Below, in pieces: positions 54,506-63,568 of a DNA stretch of 64,000 bases. Each line of letters starts with the position of its first letter. Position 1 is the first letter of the stretch. Source of the DNA: JABFSA01 sp963827515 (lineage in GTDB: Bacteria; Acidobacteriota; Vicinamibacteria; Vicinamibacterales; UBA2999); NCBI GenBank assembly GCA_963827515.1, contig CAWHBF010000021.1, positions 248,001-312,000 on the forward strand, in the 5' to 3' direction. A program made the position numbers and the translations under genes. Below the pieces are notes generated by a model. The model saw nothing but the letters and a program-made list of their open reading frames with translations, did not search any database and had not been told where the DNA came from.

Positions 54506-55801
54506 ATGGATGGGAAGCCTCCCGAGTCGGATGGGAGCGCATGTACTGGAGCGATGAGCATACCGGGACGCCGTCACAATGGGCGCGAAGTCGTGGTCAC
54601 GGGGGCCGGGGTCCTCTGCCACATGGGCGACGATCTCCCGACGCTGGAGGACATGCTGCGCGCTGGGCGCGGTACCCCCTTCGCGAAGTACCTCCCGGCG
54701 GTACAACTGAACGCCCGCTGCCAATTGGTCGGCACCTACCCGGGCGAACTGACCGATGACGACGTCGGCGTGAGCAAGGCCCAGGGCCGCTTCATGGGAC
54801 GACAGTCGCGTCTCGCGCTGGCAGCCGCCAGGCGCGCGATGGCGCAGGCGTGTCTGGATCGCCGGGACATCGCCGTCATCGTCGGTTCTGGTGCGGGTGA
54901 CGTCCGCACGCATGTCGAGATTCAGGACCGCCTCGCGGAATCACAAAACATGCGGCGCATCCTTCCCACTGTCGTGCCACGGTTGATGGCATCAACGACG
55001 TCGGCCAATCTCGTCAACGTGCTCGGTACCACCGGTCCGTCCTTTACGACGAGCGCCGCGTGTGCGGGAGGCGCGTACAACCTTCTGCTGGCGGCGATGC
55101 TCATCGAGTCCGGCCATTGCGAGGCGGCCGTCGCCGGCGGTTGCGAACAGGGGGACCCGCATTTCCACGCGGGCTTCGACTCCATGCGGGCCTACAACCC
55201 CGAAGACAACGAAAATCCCGAACGAGCGTCGCGGCCCTACGCCGCCGACCGCGCCGGTTTCATCTTCGCCGAGGGCGCCGGCATCGTCGTGCTCGAAACC
55301 CGCGCAGCCGCCGAGGCGCGCGGCGCGACCGTCCTCGGGGTCATTCGCGGATGGGGCATGTCGAGCGACGGTGAGGGCGACATGGTGGCGCCGTCATCCG
55401 ACGGCGCCAGGCGCGCCATGGATGCCGCGCTGGCACACGCCGACTGTCGCCTGACGCGATCGATTACATCAACACGCACGGAACGTCGACGCCGGCCGGT
55501 GACATCTCTGAAGTGCGCGCCATTCGCGCGGTGCTGGGTGACCGCCATGTGCCCTACTCGTCCACCAAGGGATACACCGGGTCACACCGTATCTGCAGCC
55601 GGCGCCATCGAGGCGATCTTTACGCTGGCCATGCTGCGCGGAGGGTGGCTTGCGCCGTCCATCAACGCAACCCCGCTCGACCCAGAGCTCCACGACTATC
55701 CGCCGATCGTCGAGCCAACCTCCCAACCGCTACGGCACGCGTTGTCGAATTCGTTCGGATTCGGCGGCACCAACGTCACACTCGTGCTCTCCGCGCCCTG
55801 A
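54506..55801 (+). pseudogene. Beta-ketoacyl synthase (KAS I/II-like), double frameshift
   Basis: A thiolase-fold condensing enzyme. ATG 54506 has AGGA upstream and GREVVVTGAGVLCHMGDD at the N-terminus. The nucleophile is C186 in TTSAACAGGAYN. In the continuous frame the His motif region reads RLTRSITSTRTERRRR, but one frame away, from 55453 to about 55581, it is DAIDYINTHGTSTPAGD..EVRAIRAVLGDRHVPYSSTKGYTG, then HTVSAAGAIEAIF returns to the first frame. A missing base near 55452 and an extra G in 55579-55581 explain both; the length stays a multiple of three. As printed, the active-site His 1 (NTHGTST) is lost. Role in fatty-acid or secondary lipid synthesis cannot be told; no ACP or other fatty-acid genes are near. 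Confidence 0.85.
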
Positions 55802-55825
55802 CGCGCGGACCAAAGCTACTCGATG

Positions 55826-55919
55826 GACCGCTCTTCGATTCGGCGTAGAGCGGAGGCCTTAGCCTCCGCGGACACGCGCACGCTGAAGCGTGCGCTCTAC
55901 GGCGAAATGCAAACCGCTC
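55826..55919. repeat. Family A composite inverted repeat (copy A4)
   Basis: Almost the same sequence and orientation as 4553-4652: GACCGCTCTTCGATTCGGCG, then GTAGAGCGGAGGC-CTTA-GCCTCCGC, GGACACGCGCACGC-TGAA-GCGTGCGCTCTACG, GCGAAATGCAAACCGCTCC. It lies between the convergent ketosynthase and HD-GYP-like genes. The two copies are over 50 kb apart yet differ at only a few positions. Confidence 0.9.
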
Positions 55920-55941
55920 CAATCCCCCTGGGAACGGCCGG

Positions 55942-57369
55942 TCAGGCCGATACCGCCAGCGTGTCACTGGACGGCAGCAGCTTGGTGAGATCTACTCCCT
56001 GCTCGCGCCGCGGCAGAGTTCCCACGACCTGCCGCTCGTAGGCGCCTGAACTGTTCCGGACCGAGGTATCCACTTCACCGAGGAGCCGTTCGAGGTCGTC
56101 GCTGACCAGGCCCAGGACCGGATGCATGGGATCTTTCGGATTCGTGCGAATCACGACTCCGGTTTCGTCACGGTTGGTCCGGACGAGCGAACCCAACGGG
56201 AAGAATGTCACCGCCGCGACGAAGGCCTTCACGAAGGCGGTGTTGAACCTGATGCCGGCCTGTCGAGCCAGGACCAGGCACGCATGTTCGGGACTTAGAG
56301 GCTCGCGATAGGACCTGGAGCCCGTCATGGCCTCGTATACATCGGCCACCGACACGATCTGACTCATGATGTGGGGCGTGGCGTCTCCAAGGTCTGGATA
56401 CCCGGGCTCACTCAGCCCACGATGGTGTTCGAGGGCCACGACCGGGGCCATCGGATGCAGGCCTGGAGTCTCCATCAGAATTTCCGCGCCGAACGTCGTG
56501 TGTGCCTCGATCAGCTTGCGCTCGGCCCGGTTGAGCGCCCCTGGCTTCTTGACGATCTCGAGCGGGACCCTCGTCTTCCCGATGTCGTGGAGCAACGCCG
56601 CTTCGACCAGGATGAATGTCGTGGCCTCATCGAAGGCCAGCTGCCGCGCGAGTAACAGACTCAGAATCGCGACGTTCACCGAATGGCAATACGTGAGGTT
56701 CTCGTACTCCTTGAGGGACAGGATCTGACCGAGCGCGGCGTTGCTGCGTACGACCTCGCCAATGAGCAACTGCACGAGATCGCGCACCGTGGCGGCGTCG
56801 AGCGACCCGCCCGATGAGACGGTGTCGAAGGCCTGCTCGGCCTGCGCCAAAGACTGCGCGTAGAGAGGATCGAGCGGCGACGTCGGGGCGTCGGGCCATA
56901 TTCGCCCGCGCCAGCGCGTGTCGAGCGGCACGATCCGGCCGAAACTGATGTGACGAATACCTCGCGCGGCGAGGCGCGCCTCGAGATTCTCGCCCGAGGT
57001 GTTGTCCCTGACCTGATCCAGGAGTTCCGCCGCAAGGCGAATCTCGTCCCGTTCGACGCCCGGGGTGATGTGCAGACTATCGATGCCGAGCGTCCCCAGC
57101 TCGCTCAGGGTCTGCGCCGTCGCCGTCGCCATTCCGTCGTCGCGATATGCCACGCCGTCCAGGTGGACTTCGCCGCGGATCACGTCGATCGTCAACACAG
57201 GACTCTGCCGCAGGTGCGCCTGGACGATGGCATGTAGCTCGTCGAGCTTCTGCGCGATGACAGGATGCCCGGACGGATACATGCCGGCGAGCCGGCGCAG
57301 GCTCACGAAGCCTCTCAGCAACGCAAGCGCGTCGATCGGGTCGGTGCCGGAATCAATCGTGGTCGTCAT
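55942..57369 (-). CDS. HD-GYP-like domain protein with degenerate GYP signature
   Basis: A 475-residue protein from ATG 57369. The C-terminal half is an HD domain: first His H229 (TYCHSVNVA), H261-D262 in LLHDIGKTRVP, H290 in EAHTTFGAEIL, and H315-H316 with GYP at 323-325. In true HD-GYP the loop is HHExxDGxGYP; here it reads HHRGLSEPGYP, so the Glu and the DG are changed. This may reduce or alter c-di-GMP phosphodiesterase activity. The N-terminal 200 residues (DALALLRGFVSLRRLAGMYPSGHP) are helical, similar to domains seen with DUF3391-type HD proteins. It overlaps the downstream end of the HEAT-protein gene by 4 bases (57366-57369), so these two are translated together. Confidence 0.82.
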   Translation of the reverse strand: MTTTIDSGTDPIDALALLRGFVSLRRLAGMYPSGHPVIAQKLDELHAIVQAHLRQSPVLTIDVIRGEVHLDGVAYRDDGMATATAQTLSELGTLGIDSLHITPGVERDEIRLAAELLDQVRDNTSGENLEARLAARGIRHISFGRIVPLDTRWRGRIWPDAPTSPLDPLYAQSLAQAEQAFDTVSSGGSLDAATVRDLVQLLIGEVVRSNAALGQILSLKEYENLTYCHSVNVAILSLLLARQLAFDEATTFILVEAALLHDIGKTRVPLEIVKKPGALNRAERKLIEAHTTFGAEILMETPGLHPMAPVVALEHHRGLSEPGYPDLGDATPHIMSQIVSVADVYEAMTGSRSYREPLSPEHACLVLARQAGIRFNTAFVKAFVAAVTFFPLGSLVRTNRDETGVVIRTNPKDPMHPVLGLVSDDLERLLGEVDTSVRNSSGAYERQVVGTLPRREQGVDLTKLLPSSDTLAVSA

Positions 57370-59627
57370 GAATGCTGCAGCAGTGCGCGTGCTCTGGCGC
57401 CCACTCTCCTCAGAGCGGGGTTCCAGAAGCGAAACCGAAGAGGCACAAGCTCTGTAAGCGCCGGTTCCAACCCATGGCCGGGAGAGCGGCCGGCCCGGTC
57501 GATCAACCGCACCACCGTCTTGGGATTCGCCATCACGAAGGCGCGGTGCCCCAGAAGGTCAAGCAACTGTGCGTGTGCCTGCTCGAGGGGGAAGTGCCAG
57601 AGGGCTTCCTCCGCCGGACCCTGTGTGCGGGCGCCACCCTGGCGGACCACCGCACCCACTGCGGAGACGGCCGCGTCCGTGCCGACCCGAGCGAGCGCTC
57701 GCAGAGCTTCCCGGACGACTGCATCGTCGGGATGCGCGAGCTGTTTCGAAATGGCCTCTTCGTACCCGGCACCCGCGAAGCCCAGGACCCGTACCAGCAC
57801 GGCCGTCGCCGACACCGTGCCGTCGCCGACGTGCTTCACGAGGCCTGGCGCGAGAATCCCGGCCTGATCGCACAGCAGTTGGGTCAGTGGACGCTCGAGC
57901 GTGTGCCGCTCGGCGCTCTTGAGCCGCTCGAACAGTGGTGTGGCAAGCCCGGTGCCGACCGCCGTGATGATCTCCACGGCCGCGGCCCGTTGAGTCTCGC
58001 CGGCCTCGTACATCGCGAGCAGCCGACCGATGCGAGCTGAATCGAAATACGTTTCGAGCGCCGCCGAAATCACGTCGGCGACGTCGGGGCGCGGTCCCCG
58101 TAACTCGTCGACCAGGCGTGCGAGTCGGGTGAGCGACGAAGTGACCTCGTCCAATCGTCCCGCTCGCTCCAGATCGAGGAGCAACTGCAAGACCGGGCGC
58201 AACAGCCGCTCCACGAGGACCGGGCTGGGCTCGAGCCGCACGAGGTGAAAGGCGCATTCGAGACGCGCTCCCAGCAGGTCTGTCTCGAGGATTGTGGGGG
58301 CAACGCGCGCGATGATCTCCGCCGTCGCGGCGTCGATGGACAGGTCGTACGCGCAGAACTCCTCGAAGGATTTGCACTCGCCCGCGCTGACGCGAATCAA
58401 CTCTCGGATGCGCTGGTCCAGCGCGGACTCGCCACCCTGGCCTGCGGAGCCCGCCCCCAGCCGAGTCCGCACCCGATCCTCGAGCAGGGTCGCCATGGAC
58501 TCTCGCCGCTCAGCCGTCAGTTCCAGCCGGTTGAGCGCGGTCGCCAGAAGCTCGGGCGCGGCCGTTTCGACGTCGAGTAACAAGGAGAGCGCGTCCGCGA
58601 GATCGACATCCGGAAAGTCCTGGAGCACTGCGCCGTCCGGCTCCCCGTCCAGCAGCCCCGGAAGAACAGTCTTCTGAAGGAGGTTCTGCCTCCGGTTCGT
58701 ATCGAGCGAGAGCACCGCCCCGGCCAGCTTGGCGAACATGACACGCGCGAGTCTCGGCTCGAGAACGCTGAAGAGTTTCGTGACGTCGCTGAACTTGCGC
58801 TCGAGCGCGGTCGCGGGTGTGACAGCGGACCCTTCGGGGCCATCATCGGCTAGCCGCAGCAGCATCGTTGCCAGCGTCGTCGGGTCATCCACGAGGATCG
58901 CCAGATCCGGCAGTGACACCGACCCGAGTTCCACGCCAGGGTCCGTTCGGATCCAACCGGTATCGGGCGGATACAAGTGAATCGATGGACCATCGGCCAA
59001 CGACGCACTCTCTCGGCGGTGCCGCTCTTGTGCGAGGAGGAGCGTCCGCGCTTCCGGTGGGGAGCCGATGTGCAGCACCTCCGGTCGATGGGCCATCGTC
59101 AATACGATTCGGTCCACGCCATGTTCGACCAGCGTCTCCGCCAGCGTCGGAGAACCCTCGTCGCCGCGTGGTGCGTGCACGTCCTCGCAGAACCGAGACA
59201 GGTCGCGAATCGACGCGGCGCGGTCGATTTCGATGGTCGACACGCGGGCACCGTGCAGCCGTGACGCGAGTTCGTGTTCGATCACCGTCCCCGCACCGAA
59301 CTTCAGTTCGCCGGCGCGAAGCTCGCGAGGGTCGACCACGAAGACCAGCCGCTCGCTACCTGGCACGCGACCGAGGGCCGAGTGGCACGTCGTGACGGCG
59401 TCCACGCACATCGGGCTGTTCGCCGGGTAGGTATGGAAGTACTGCAGCGCTCGAGCGAGGAGTTTGAGGCATTCCTCGATCGGCGACCCAGCCTTGGCCG
59501 ACGCTCCACGAACCCCGTCAACGGGTGTCGACCGGTTCGAGGCTCGTGACGCTTGTGCCGGATCGTCACCAGAACGGGTGGGGCGGATCTCGGTTTTGTA
59601 ATCGGCCGCCGCTGCGACACCCGACAT
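57366..59627 (-). CDS. Large HEAT-repeat protein paired with the HD-GYP-like protein
   Basis: A 753-residue soluble protein from ATG 59627, with GGAGAGG upstream. N-terminal part (residues 40-280) is a mixed domain beginning IEECLKLLARALQYFHTYPANSPM, which resembles the start of the HD-GYP-like protein's N-terminal domain (VSLRRLAGMYPSGHP), both being helical and followed by FHTYP-like or YPSGHP. The remaining 450 residues are helical repeats of HEAT or armadillo character (DEVTSSLTRLARLVDELRG, HPDDAVVREALRALARVGTD). It has no enzyme motif. It is the upstream gene of a 4-base ATGA overlap with the HD-GYP-like gene. It is probably a scaffold or sensor for it. Confidence 0.75.
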   Translation of the reverse strand: MSGVAAAADYKTEIRPTRSGDDPAQASRASNRSTPVDGVRGASAKAGSPIEECLKLLARALQYFHTYPANSPMCVDAVTTCHSALGRVPGSERLVFVVDPRELRAGELKFGAGTVIEHELASRLHGARVSTIEIDRAASIRDLSRFCEDVHAPRGDEGSPTLAETLVEHGVDRIVLTMAHRPEVLHIGSPPEARTLLLAQERHRRESASLADGPSIHLYPPDTGWIRTDPGVELGSVSLPDLAILVDDPTTLATMLLRLADDGPEGSAVTPATALERKFSDVTKLFSVLEPRLARVMFAKLAGAVLSLDTNRRQNLLQKTVLPGLLDGEPDGAVLQDFPDVDLADALSLLLDVETAAPELLATALNRLELTAERRESMATLLEDRVRTRLGAGSAGQGGESALDQRIRELIRVSAGECKSFEEFCAYDLSIDAATAEIIARVAPTILETDLLGARLECAFHLVRLEPSPVLVERLLRPVLQLLLDLERAGRLDEVTSSLTRLARLVDELRGPRPDVADVISAALETYFDSARIGRLLAMYEAGETQRAAAVEIITAVGTGLATPLFERLKSAERHTLERPLTQLLCDQAGILAPGLVKHVGDGTVSATAVLVRVLGFAGAGYEEAISKQLAHPDDAVVREALRALARVGTDAAVSAVGAVVRQGGARTQGPAEEALWHFPLEQAHAQLLDLLGHRAFVMANPKTVVRLIDRAGRSPGHGLEPALTELVPLRFRFWNPALRRVGARARALLQHS

Positions 59628-59770
59628 TGACGCCTCTCCGGGCCGAACAAGTGCGGCCAAACACATTGGTACACAGACACTTGGCGCTCCAACCGCCCTG
59701 TTGCGGTCGAAGCCTGACACTGTCGGCGTAGAGGCGAGGGCAAGGATCGGGCCGCGTGGAGCCGTACGCC

Positions 59771-60682
59771 CTAGGGCACGGTGACCGTCTGAACGAAGGG
59801 TCGGCCACGTCCCCTGAAGCGCATGTCGCTGACGGTGACTTGGGTGCCCTCGGACGTGCGATCGAACGTCCAGAACGGAAAGCGAGACCACACGAGAAAC
59901 CCACGCACGGGAGGCGCCCCACGTGCCTGTGCTACACGTGGGTCGCCCCCGCCTTTCTGGGTCACCGTCGGGTCAAACGTGACGCGGGTAGAGAACCAGG
60001 TGAATGTGCCCGTCACGTAGTAGCTGCCCGCGTCGACAATGATCTCGCGCTGAAACGGAGTGATCGGCAGCGGTCCAACCATCAAACTGCTCGGCTCGAA
60101 ACCGTGCTCCGCGCGCCACGTCTCAGCGACGATGCCGCGCGCCAACTGCGCTGTCAGACACATGGTCGCAATGTAGACCGTCGCGATCACGAGAGCCTGC
60201 CGTGCCGGGCCGGAACCGCCACGCCTGCGTGCGAGCCAGACCCCGACGCCCAATGTCAGCCATAGCCACGGATCGATGATGAACAGCGTGTCGCCGTAGA
60301 ACCAGCGCCCGTCGAACGGCATCAGCAACCGAATGCCATAGCTGTTGAGCCAATCGAGCGCGACGTGTGACAGGACGCCAACGTACGACAACAGGAGCAG
60401 CCACCCCATCCGTACCGGCACGCCGTCCGCCCGCACGGACCTCATCCGGCCGATGGCGTAGAAGGTTGTCGCGAGTAGGACCGGCAACAGGGCCTGTGCC
60501 ATCGTGCCGTGCGTCCACCCACGACGGAACGCCACTGACGGCACGTCGGTCGCGAACACCAACACGTCGAGATCGGGAAGATTCGCCGCGATCATCAGCG
60601 TCGACTGACCGAAACGGGTGCGCTGCTTGAGGCCTGCTTCACCGAATGCGGCGCCGACGAGCGTATGGCAGACGTTGTCCAT
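59771..60682 (-). CDS. YdjM/DUF457-type membrane-bound metal-dependent hydrolase
   Basis: A 303-residue integral membrane protein from ATG 60682. MDNVCHTLVGAAFGEAGL at the N-terminus carries the His expected in the family, followed by AANLPDLDV and RRGWTHGTMAQ; LLSYVGVLSHVALDWLNSYG adds the second His/Asp set. These match the DUF457/YdjM phospholipase-like fold (LexA-regulated in E. coli, ydjM). Four or five hydrophobic helices occur up to about residue 190, followed by an extracytoplasmic C-terminal domain. The substrate is unknown. It is divergent from gatC with 98 bases between starts. Upstream frames to 60772 overlap that region. Confidence 0.82.
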   Translation of the reverse strand: MDNVCHTLVGAAFGEAGLKQRTRFGQSTLMIAANLPDLDVLVFATDVPSVAFRRGWTHGTMAQALLPVLLATTFYAIGRMRSVRADGVPVRMGWLLLLSYVGVLSHVALDWLNSYGIRLLMPFDGRWFYGDTLFIIDPWLWLTLGVGVWLARRRGGSGPARQALVIATVYIATMCLTAQLARGIVAETWRAEHGFEPSSLMVGPLPITPFQREIIVDAGSYYVTGTFTWFSTRVTFDPTVTQKGGGDPRVAQARGAPPVRGFLVWSRFPFWTFDRTSEGTQVTVSDMRFRGRGRPFVQTVTVP

Positions 60683-60780
60683 GGCAGATTCCGAGCGTGG
60701 ACGCTCGGCTCCACGCGACCGCAGTATTTCGGGTGCCGCGCATGGCGTGACGTCGACGGCCGATGATAGCATCGACGATC

Positions 60781-61083
60781 ATGTCATCTGGGCTCACGAT
60801 CGCCGACGTGGAACGCGTCGCGGCGCTCGCGCATCTCGATCTCACGGCTGACGAGAAAACGTTGTTCACACGTCAGCTGGACGGCATTCTCGACTACGCC
60901 CGCCAGCTCCAGGCCATCGACACGAACGGTGTGCCGGCCACGGCTCATGTGCACGCGCACCAGGAGAGCGAGCGCGAAGACGAACCACGTGCGTCGTTGT
61001 CACTGGCGGACGCGGTCGAGAATGCTCCAGACGCGAATCTCGAAGCAGGACTCTTCCGCGTGCCACGCGTCATCGGCGGCTGA
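60781..61083 (+). CDS. gatC: Asp-tRNA(Asn)/Glu-tRNA(Gln) amidotransferase subunit C
   Basis: A 100-residue subunit from ATG 60781 (MSSGLTIADVERVAALAHLDL). It stabilises GatA in the GatCAB complex, which converts misacylated Glu-tRNA(Gln) and Asp-tRNA(Asn) to Gln- and Asn-tRNA. The GatC blocks AHLDLTADEKTLFTRQLDGIL and ENAPDANLEAGLFRVPRVIG are normal. The gatA start is 2 bases after its stop, so the two are translationally coupled. gatB is not in the window. Confidence 0.95.
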   Translation: MSSGLTIADVERVAALAHLDLTADEKTLFTRQLDGILDYARQLQAIDTNGVPATAHVHAHQESEREDEPRASLSLADAVENAPDANLEAGLFRVPRVIGG

Positions 61084-61084
61084 C

Positions 61085-62539
61085 ATGGTGCACGACAGCG
61101 CGCGCACGATCCGTGATGGGATTGCGGCCGGTCGATTCTCGGCCGTTGAAGTCTGCCAGACGTTCCTCGACCGGATCGAAGCGACGAATCCCTCGCTCAA
61201 TGCGTTCACGCTCGTCGCGGCGGACCGTGCGCTTGGTCGTGCCGCCGAGATCGATCGACGACGGGCCGCGGGGGAAACACTGGGGCCGCTGGCCGGCGTA
61301 CCCGTGGCCATCAAAGACAACCTCTGTGTGCGGGGCATGCGAACGACGGCCTCGTCACGAATCCTCGATCGTTTCGTGCCGCCGTTCAACGCAACCGTCG
61401 TGGAGCGCCTCGAGGCCGCCCACGCCGTCATCATCGGCAAGACCAATTGCGACGAGTTCGCCATGGGATCCTCGAACGAGAACTCGGCGTACGGCCCCGT
61501 GCACAACCCCTGGGCGGCCGACCGCACGCCTGGCGGCTCGAGCGGTGGCTCGGCTGCGGCGGTGGCCGCGCGCTGCGTGCCGCTCGCGCTCGGCTCGGAC
61601 ACGGGCGGATCCATACGCCAGCCCGCCTCGTTCTGCGGCGTGCTCGGGCTGAAGCCCACGTACGGGCGCGTATCGCGGTATGGACTGCTCGCCTTTGCGT
61701 CCTCGCTCGATCAGGTCGGTCCCATGGCCCGCAGCGCCGCCGACGCGGCGCTCACGCTGAACGTGCTCGCGGGCCCCGACCGGGCCGACGCCACCTCGTC
61801 GCGGCAGCCGGTGCCCGATTTCACGGCGGGGCTGACAGGCAGGATTGCTGGGCTCCGGGTGGGAGTACCGCGAACCTTCGTCAGCGAGGGAGTGGACGAG
61901 GGTGTTCGTCGGGTGTGGGACCAGGCGCTCCAAACTATGCGCGACGCCGGCGCGACGCTCGTGGACGTGGAGCTGCCACACGCCAAGTACGCGACGCCGG
62001 TCTACTACCTCGTGGCGTCCGCCGAAGCCAGCTCGAACCTGGCGCGCTACGACGGTGTGCGGTATGGATATCGTGCGGCCGGCGCCGGCGGACTGAAGGA
62101 GATGTACAGCCGGACCCGAGACGAGGGGTTTGGCGCCGAGGTCAAGCGGCGCATCATGCTCGGCACGTACGTCCTGAGCGCCGGCTACTATGACGCGTTC
62201 TATCTGAAGGCCCAGCAGGTGCGCACGCTTCTCCGCAGGGACTATGACGCGGCCTTTGAGAAGGTCGATGTCGTCGCCATGCCCACCAGCCCGATACCGG
62301 CCTTTCGTCTGGGAGAAAAGACCGCCGACCCGCTCCAGATGTATCTGGCGGATGTCTTCACCGTCAGCGCCAATCTGGCTGGACTGCCGGCCATCAGCAT
62401 CCCGTGCGGCTTCGTCGAAGGATCCGAACGTCTCCCCGTCGGCCTGCAGGTAACTGGGAAAATGTTCGACGAGTCGACGCTGCTCCGTGTGGCCGACGCG
62501 TACGAGCGGATCACGGACTGGCACACGCAGGCGCCGTGA
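61085..62539 (+). CDS. gatA: Asp-tRNA(Asn)/Glu-tRNA(Gln) amidotransferase subunit A
   Basis: A 484-residue amidase-signature enzyme, the glutaminase/amidotransferase half of GatCAB. The Ser-cis-Ser-Lys triad lies in VAIKDNLC (K77), PGGSSGGSAAAVAA (S152-S153 region) and SDTGGSIRQP (S176). The full amidase signature GGSSGG and FCGVLGLKPTYGRVS are intact, as is the C-terminal DVFTVSANLAGLPAISIP. ATG 61085 lies 2 bases after gatC. It ends 21 bases from the convergent surE stop. It is of normal length; the extension to 60929 is not native. Confidence 0.96.
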   Translation: MVHDSARTIRDGIAAGRFSAVEVCQTFLDRIEATNPSLNAFTLVAADRALGRAAEIDRRRAAGETLGPLAGVPVAIKDNLCVRGMRTTASSRILDRFVPPFNATVVERLEAAHAVIIGKTNCDEFAMGSSNENSAYGPVHNPWAADRTPGGSSGGSAAAVAARCVPLALGSDTGGSIRQPASFCGVLGLKPTYGRVSRYGLLAFASSLDQVGPMARSAADAALTLNVLAGPDRADATSSRQPVPDFTAGLTGRIAGLRVGVPRTFVSEGVDEGVRRVWDQALQTMRDAGATLVDVELPHAKYATPVYYLVASAEASSNLARYDGVRYGYRAAGAGGLKEMYSRTRDEGFGAEVKRRIMLGTYVLSAGYYDAFYLKAQQVRTLLRRDYDAAFEKVDVVAMPTSPIPAFRLGEKTADPLQMYLADVFTVSANLAGLPAISIPCGFVEGSERLPVGLQVTGKMFDESTLLRVADAYERITDWHTQAP

Positions 62540-62560
62540 GCGGCGGAACGGGTTCGAACC

Positions 62561-63412
62561 TTACTTGAAGATCGCGCGCAGCGCCTCGAACTGGCTCGCG
62601 TCGGTCTCGTCGATCTTCATCGGCGTCACCGAGACCCAGCCATTTTCGACGGCCCAGAAGTCCGTCCCTTCAGGCTGCGGCTCACTCTTCCGCTCGGTGT
62701 ACTGATTCCAATAGATCGTCCGGCCCGATGGGTGTTTCATCTCCACGAAGCTCTCGGTGCCGGTTCGGACCTGCCCCTGTCTCGTGATCATGTAGCCCTT
62801 GTAACCGCCCGCCGGCACGCCGGGAATGTTGACATTGAGATACGTGTTCGGTGCCAGACCCCACTGCTTGATGCGGCGGGCGACCCACACCACCTCTTCG
62901 GCCGCGTAGACGAGATCCTTCGGGAACGCCGCCCCCGACATCGACGCCGCGATCGCGGGAATCCCATGTCGGGCGGCCTCTCGCGCCGCGCCAGCCGTGC
63001 CCGACACCTGCGTGGACAGGCCGAGGTTGTATTCAGTGTTGACGCCAGATACCACGAGGTCGGGACGCGGCATCAGGATGTTCCTGATCGCGATGTTCAC
63101 CGTACTCGCGGGCGTGGCGGTCAAGCCAATCGCCGGCAGCCCGTTCGGCAGAGTGAAGTCCTGACGGAACACGGCCTCCGAGGTGATGATGGCCTGTCCC
63201 TTCCCGGTCTGATTCTCGGCAGGCCCCACGATGATGGGGGTACCGATCGCCTGAAGCGCTTGTGCCACCGCGGCGATCCCCGGCGCATTCACGCCATCGT
63301 CGTTGGTGACGAGAATGCGGTACGGTGGCGGCTGGCGGAACTGCTGCGCGTCCACGGGAGCGAGCAGACAAAAACCGGCGAGCAGAACCACGAGGATGCG
63401 CAGTCTGTGCAT
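62561..63412 (-). CDS. surE: Exported SurE-like 5'/3'-nucleotidase
   Basis: A 283-residue protein from ATG 63412. It has a signal peptide (LRILVVLLAGFCLLAPVDA), unlike the classic cytoplasmic SurE, and then YRILVTNDDGVNAPGI, with N37-D38-D39 as metal ligands. AENQTGKGQ replaces the usual NRSGAS-like loop, and DLVVSGVNTEYNLG is the SGxN block with N125. HPSGRTIYWNQYTERK and FWAVENGWVSVTPM complete the fold. It should hydrolyse nucleoside monophosphates or polyphosphate, here outside the cytoplasm. Possibly works with the 5'-nucleotidase at 49905 in nucleotide salvage. The upstream hairpin (63518-63557) separates it from the Hsp20 gene. Confidence 0.88.
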   Translation of the reverse strand: MHRLRILVVLLAGFCLLAPVDAQQFRQPPPYRILVTNDDGVNAPGIAAVAQALQAIGTPIIVGPAENQTGKGQAIITSEAVFRQDFTLPNGLPAIGLTATPASTVNIAIRNILMPRPDLVVSGVNTEYNLGLSTQVSGTAGAAREAARHGIPAIAASMSGAAFPKDLVYAAEEVVWVARRIKQWGLAPNTYLNVNIPGVPAGGYKGYMITRQGQVRTGTESFVEMKHPSGRTIYWNQYTERKSEPQPEGTDFWAVENGWVSVTPMKIDETDASQFEALRAIFK

Positions 63413-63517
63413 GCGAGGAGATTATCAGATCGCAAGCGCGGCGGCGGCCGCTGCCGGGAGAGTCCACTTGTCGGGTCGGCCCGCGTGACCTGGATTCACG
63501 AAGACCCTGAAGGGATC

Positions 63518-63557
63518 GAGTGCCGGGTGCTGAATCAACCTCAGCACCCGAGCACTC
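63518..63557 (-). terminator. Strong hairpin between hsp20 and surE, possible terminator
   Basis: CGGGTGCTGA (63524-63533) and TCAGCACCCG (63541-63550) form a perfect 10-bp stem around a 7-base loop. GAGTGC (63518-63523) and GCACTC (63552-63557) extend it by 6 bp with one bulged base. It lies 11 bases after the hsp20 stop (on the minus strand). There is no obvious U-tract after it, so termination would be weak or not intrinsic; it might alternatively stabilise the hsp20 RNA end. It is not a family A, B or C repeat. Confidence 0.6.
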
Positions 63558-63568
63558 GAGGGTTTGCC

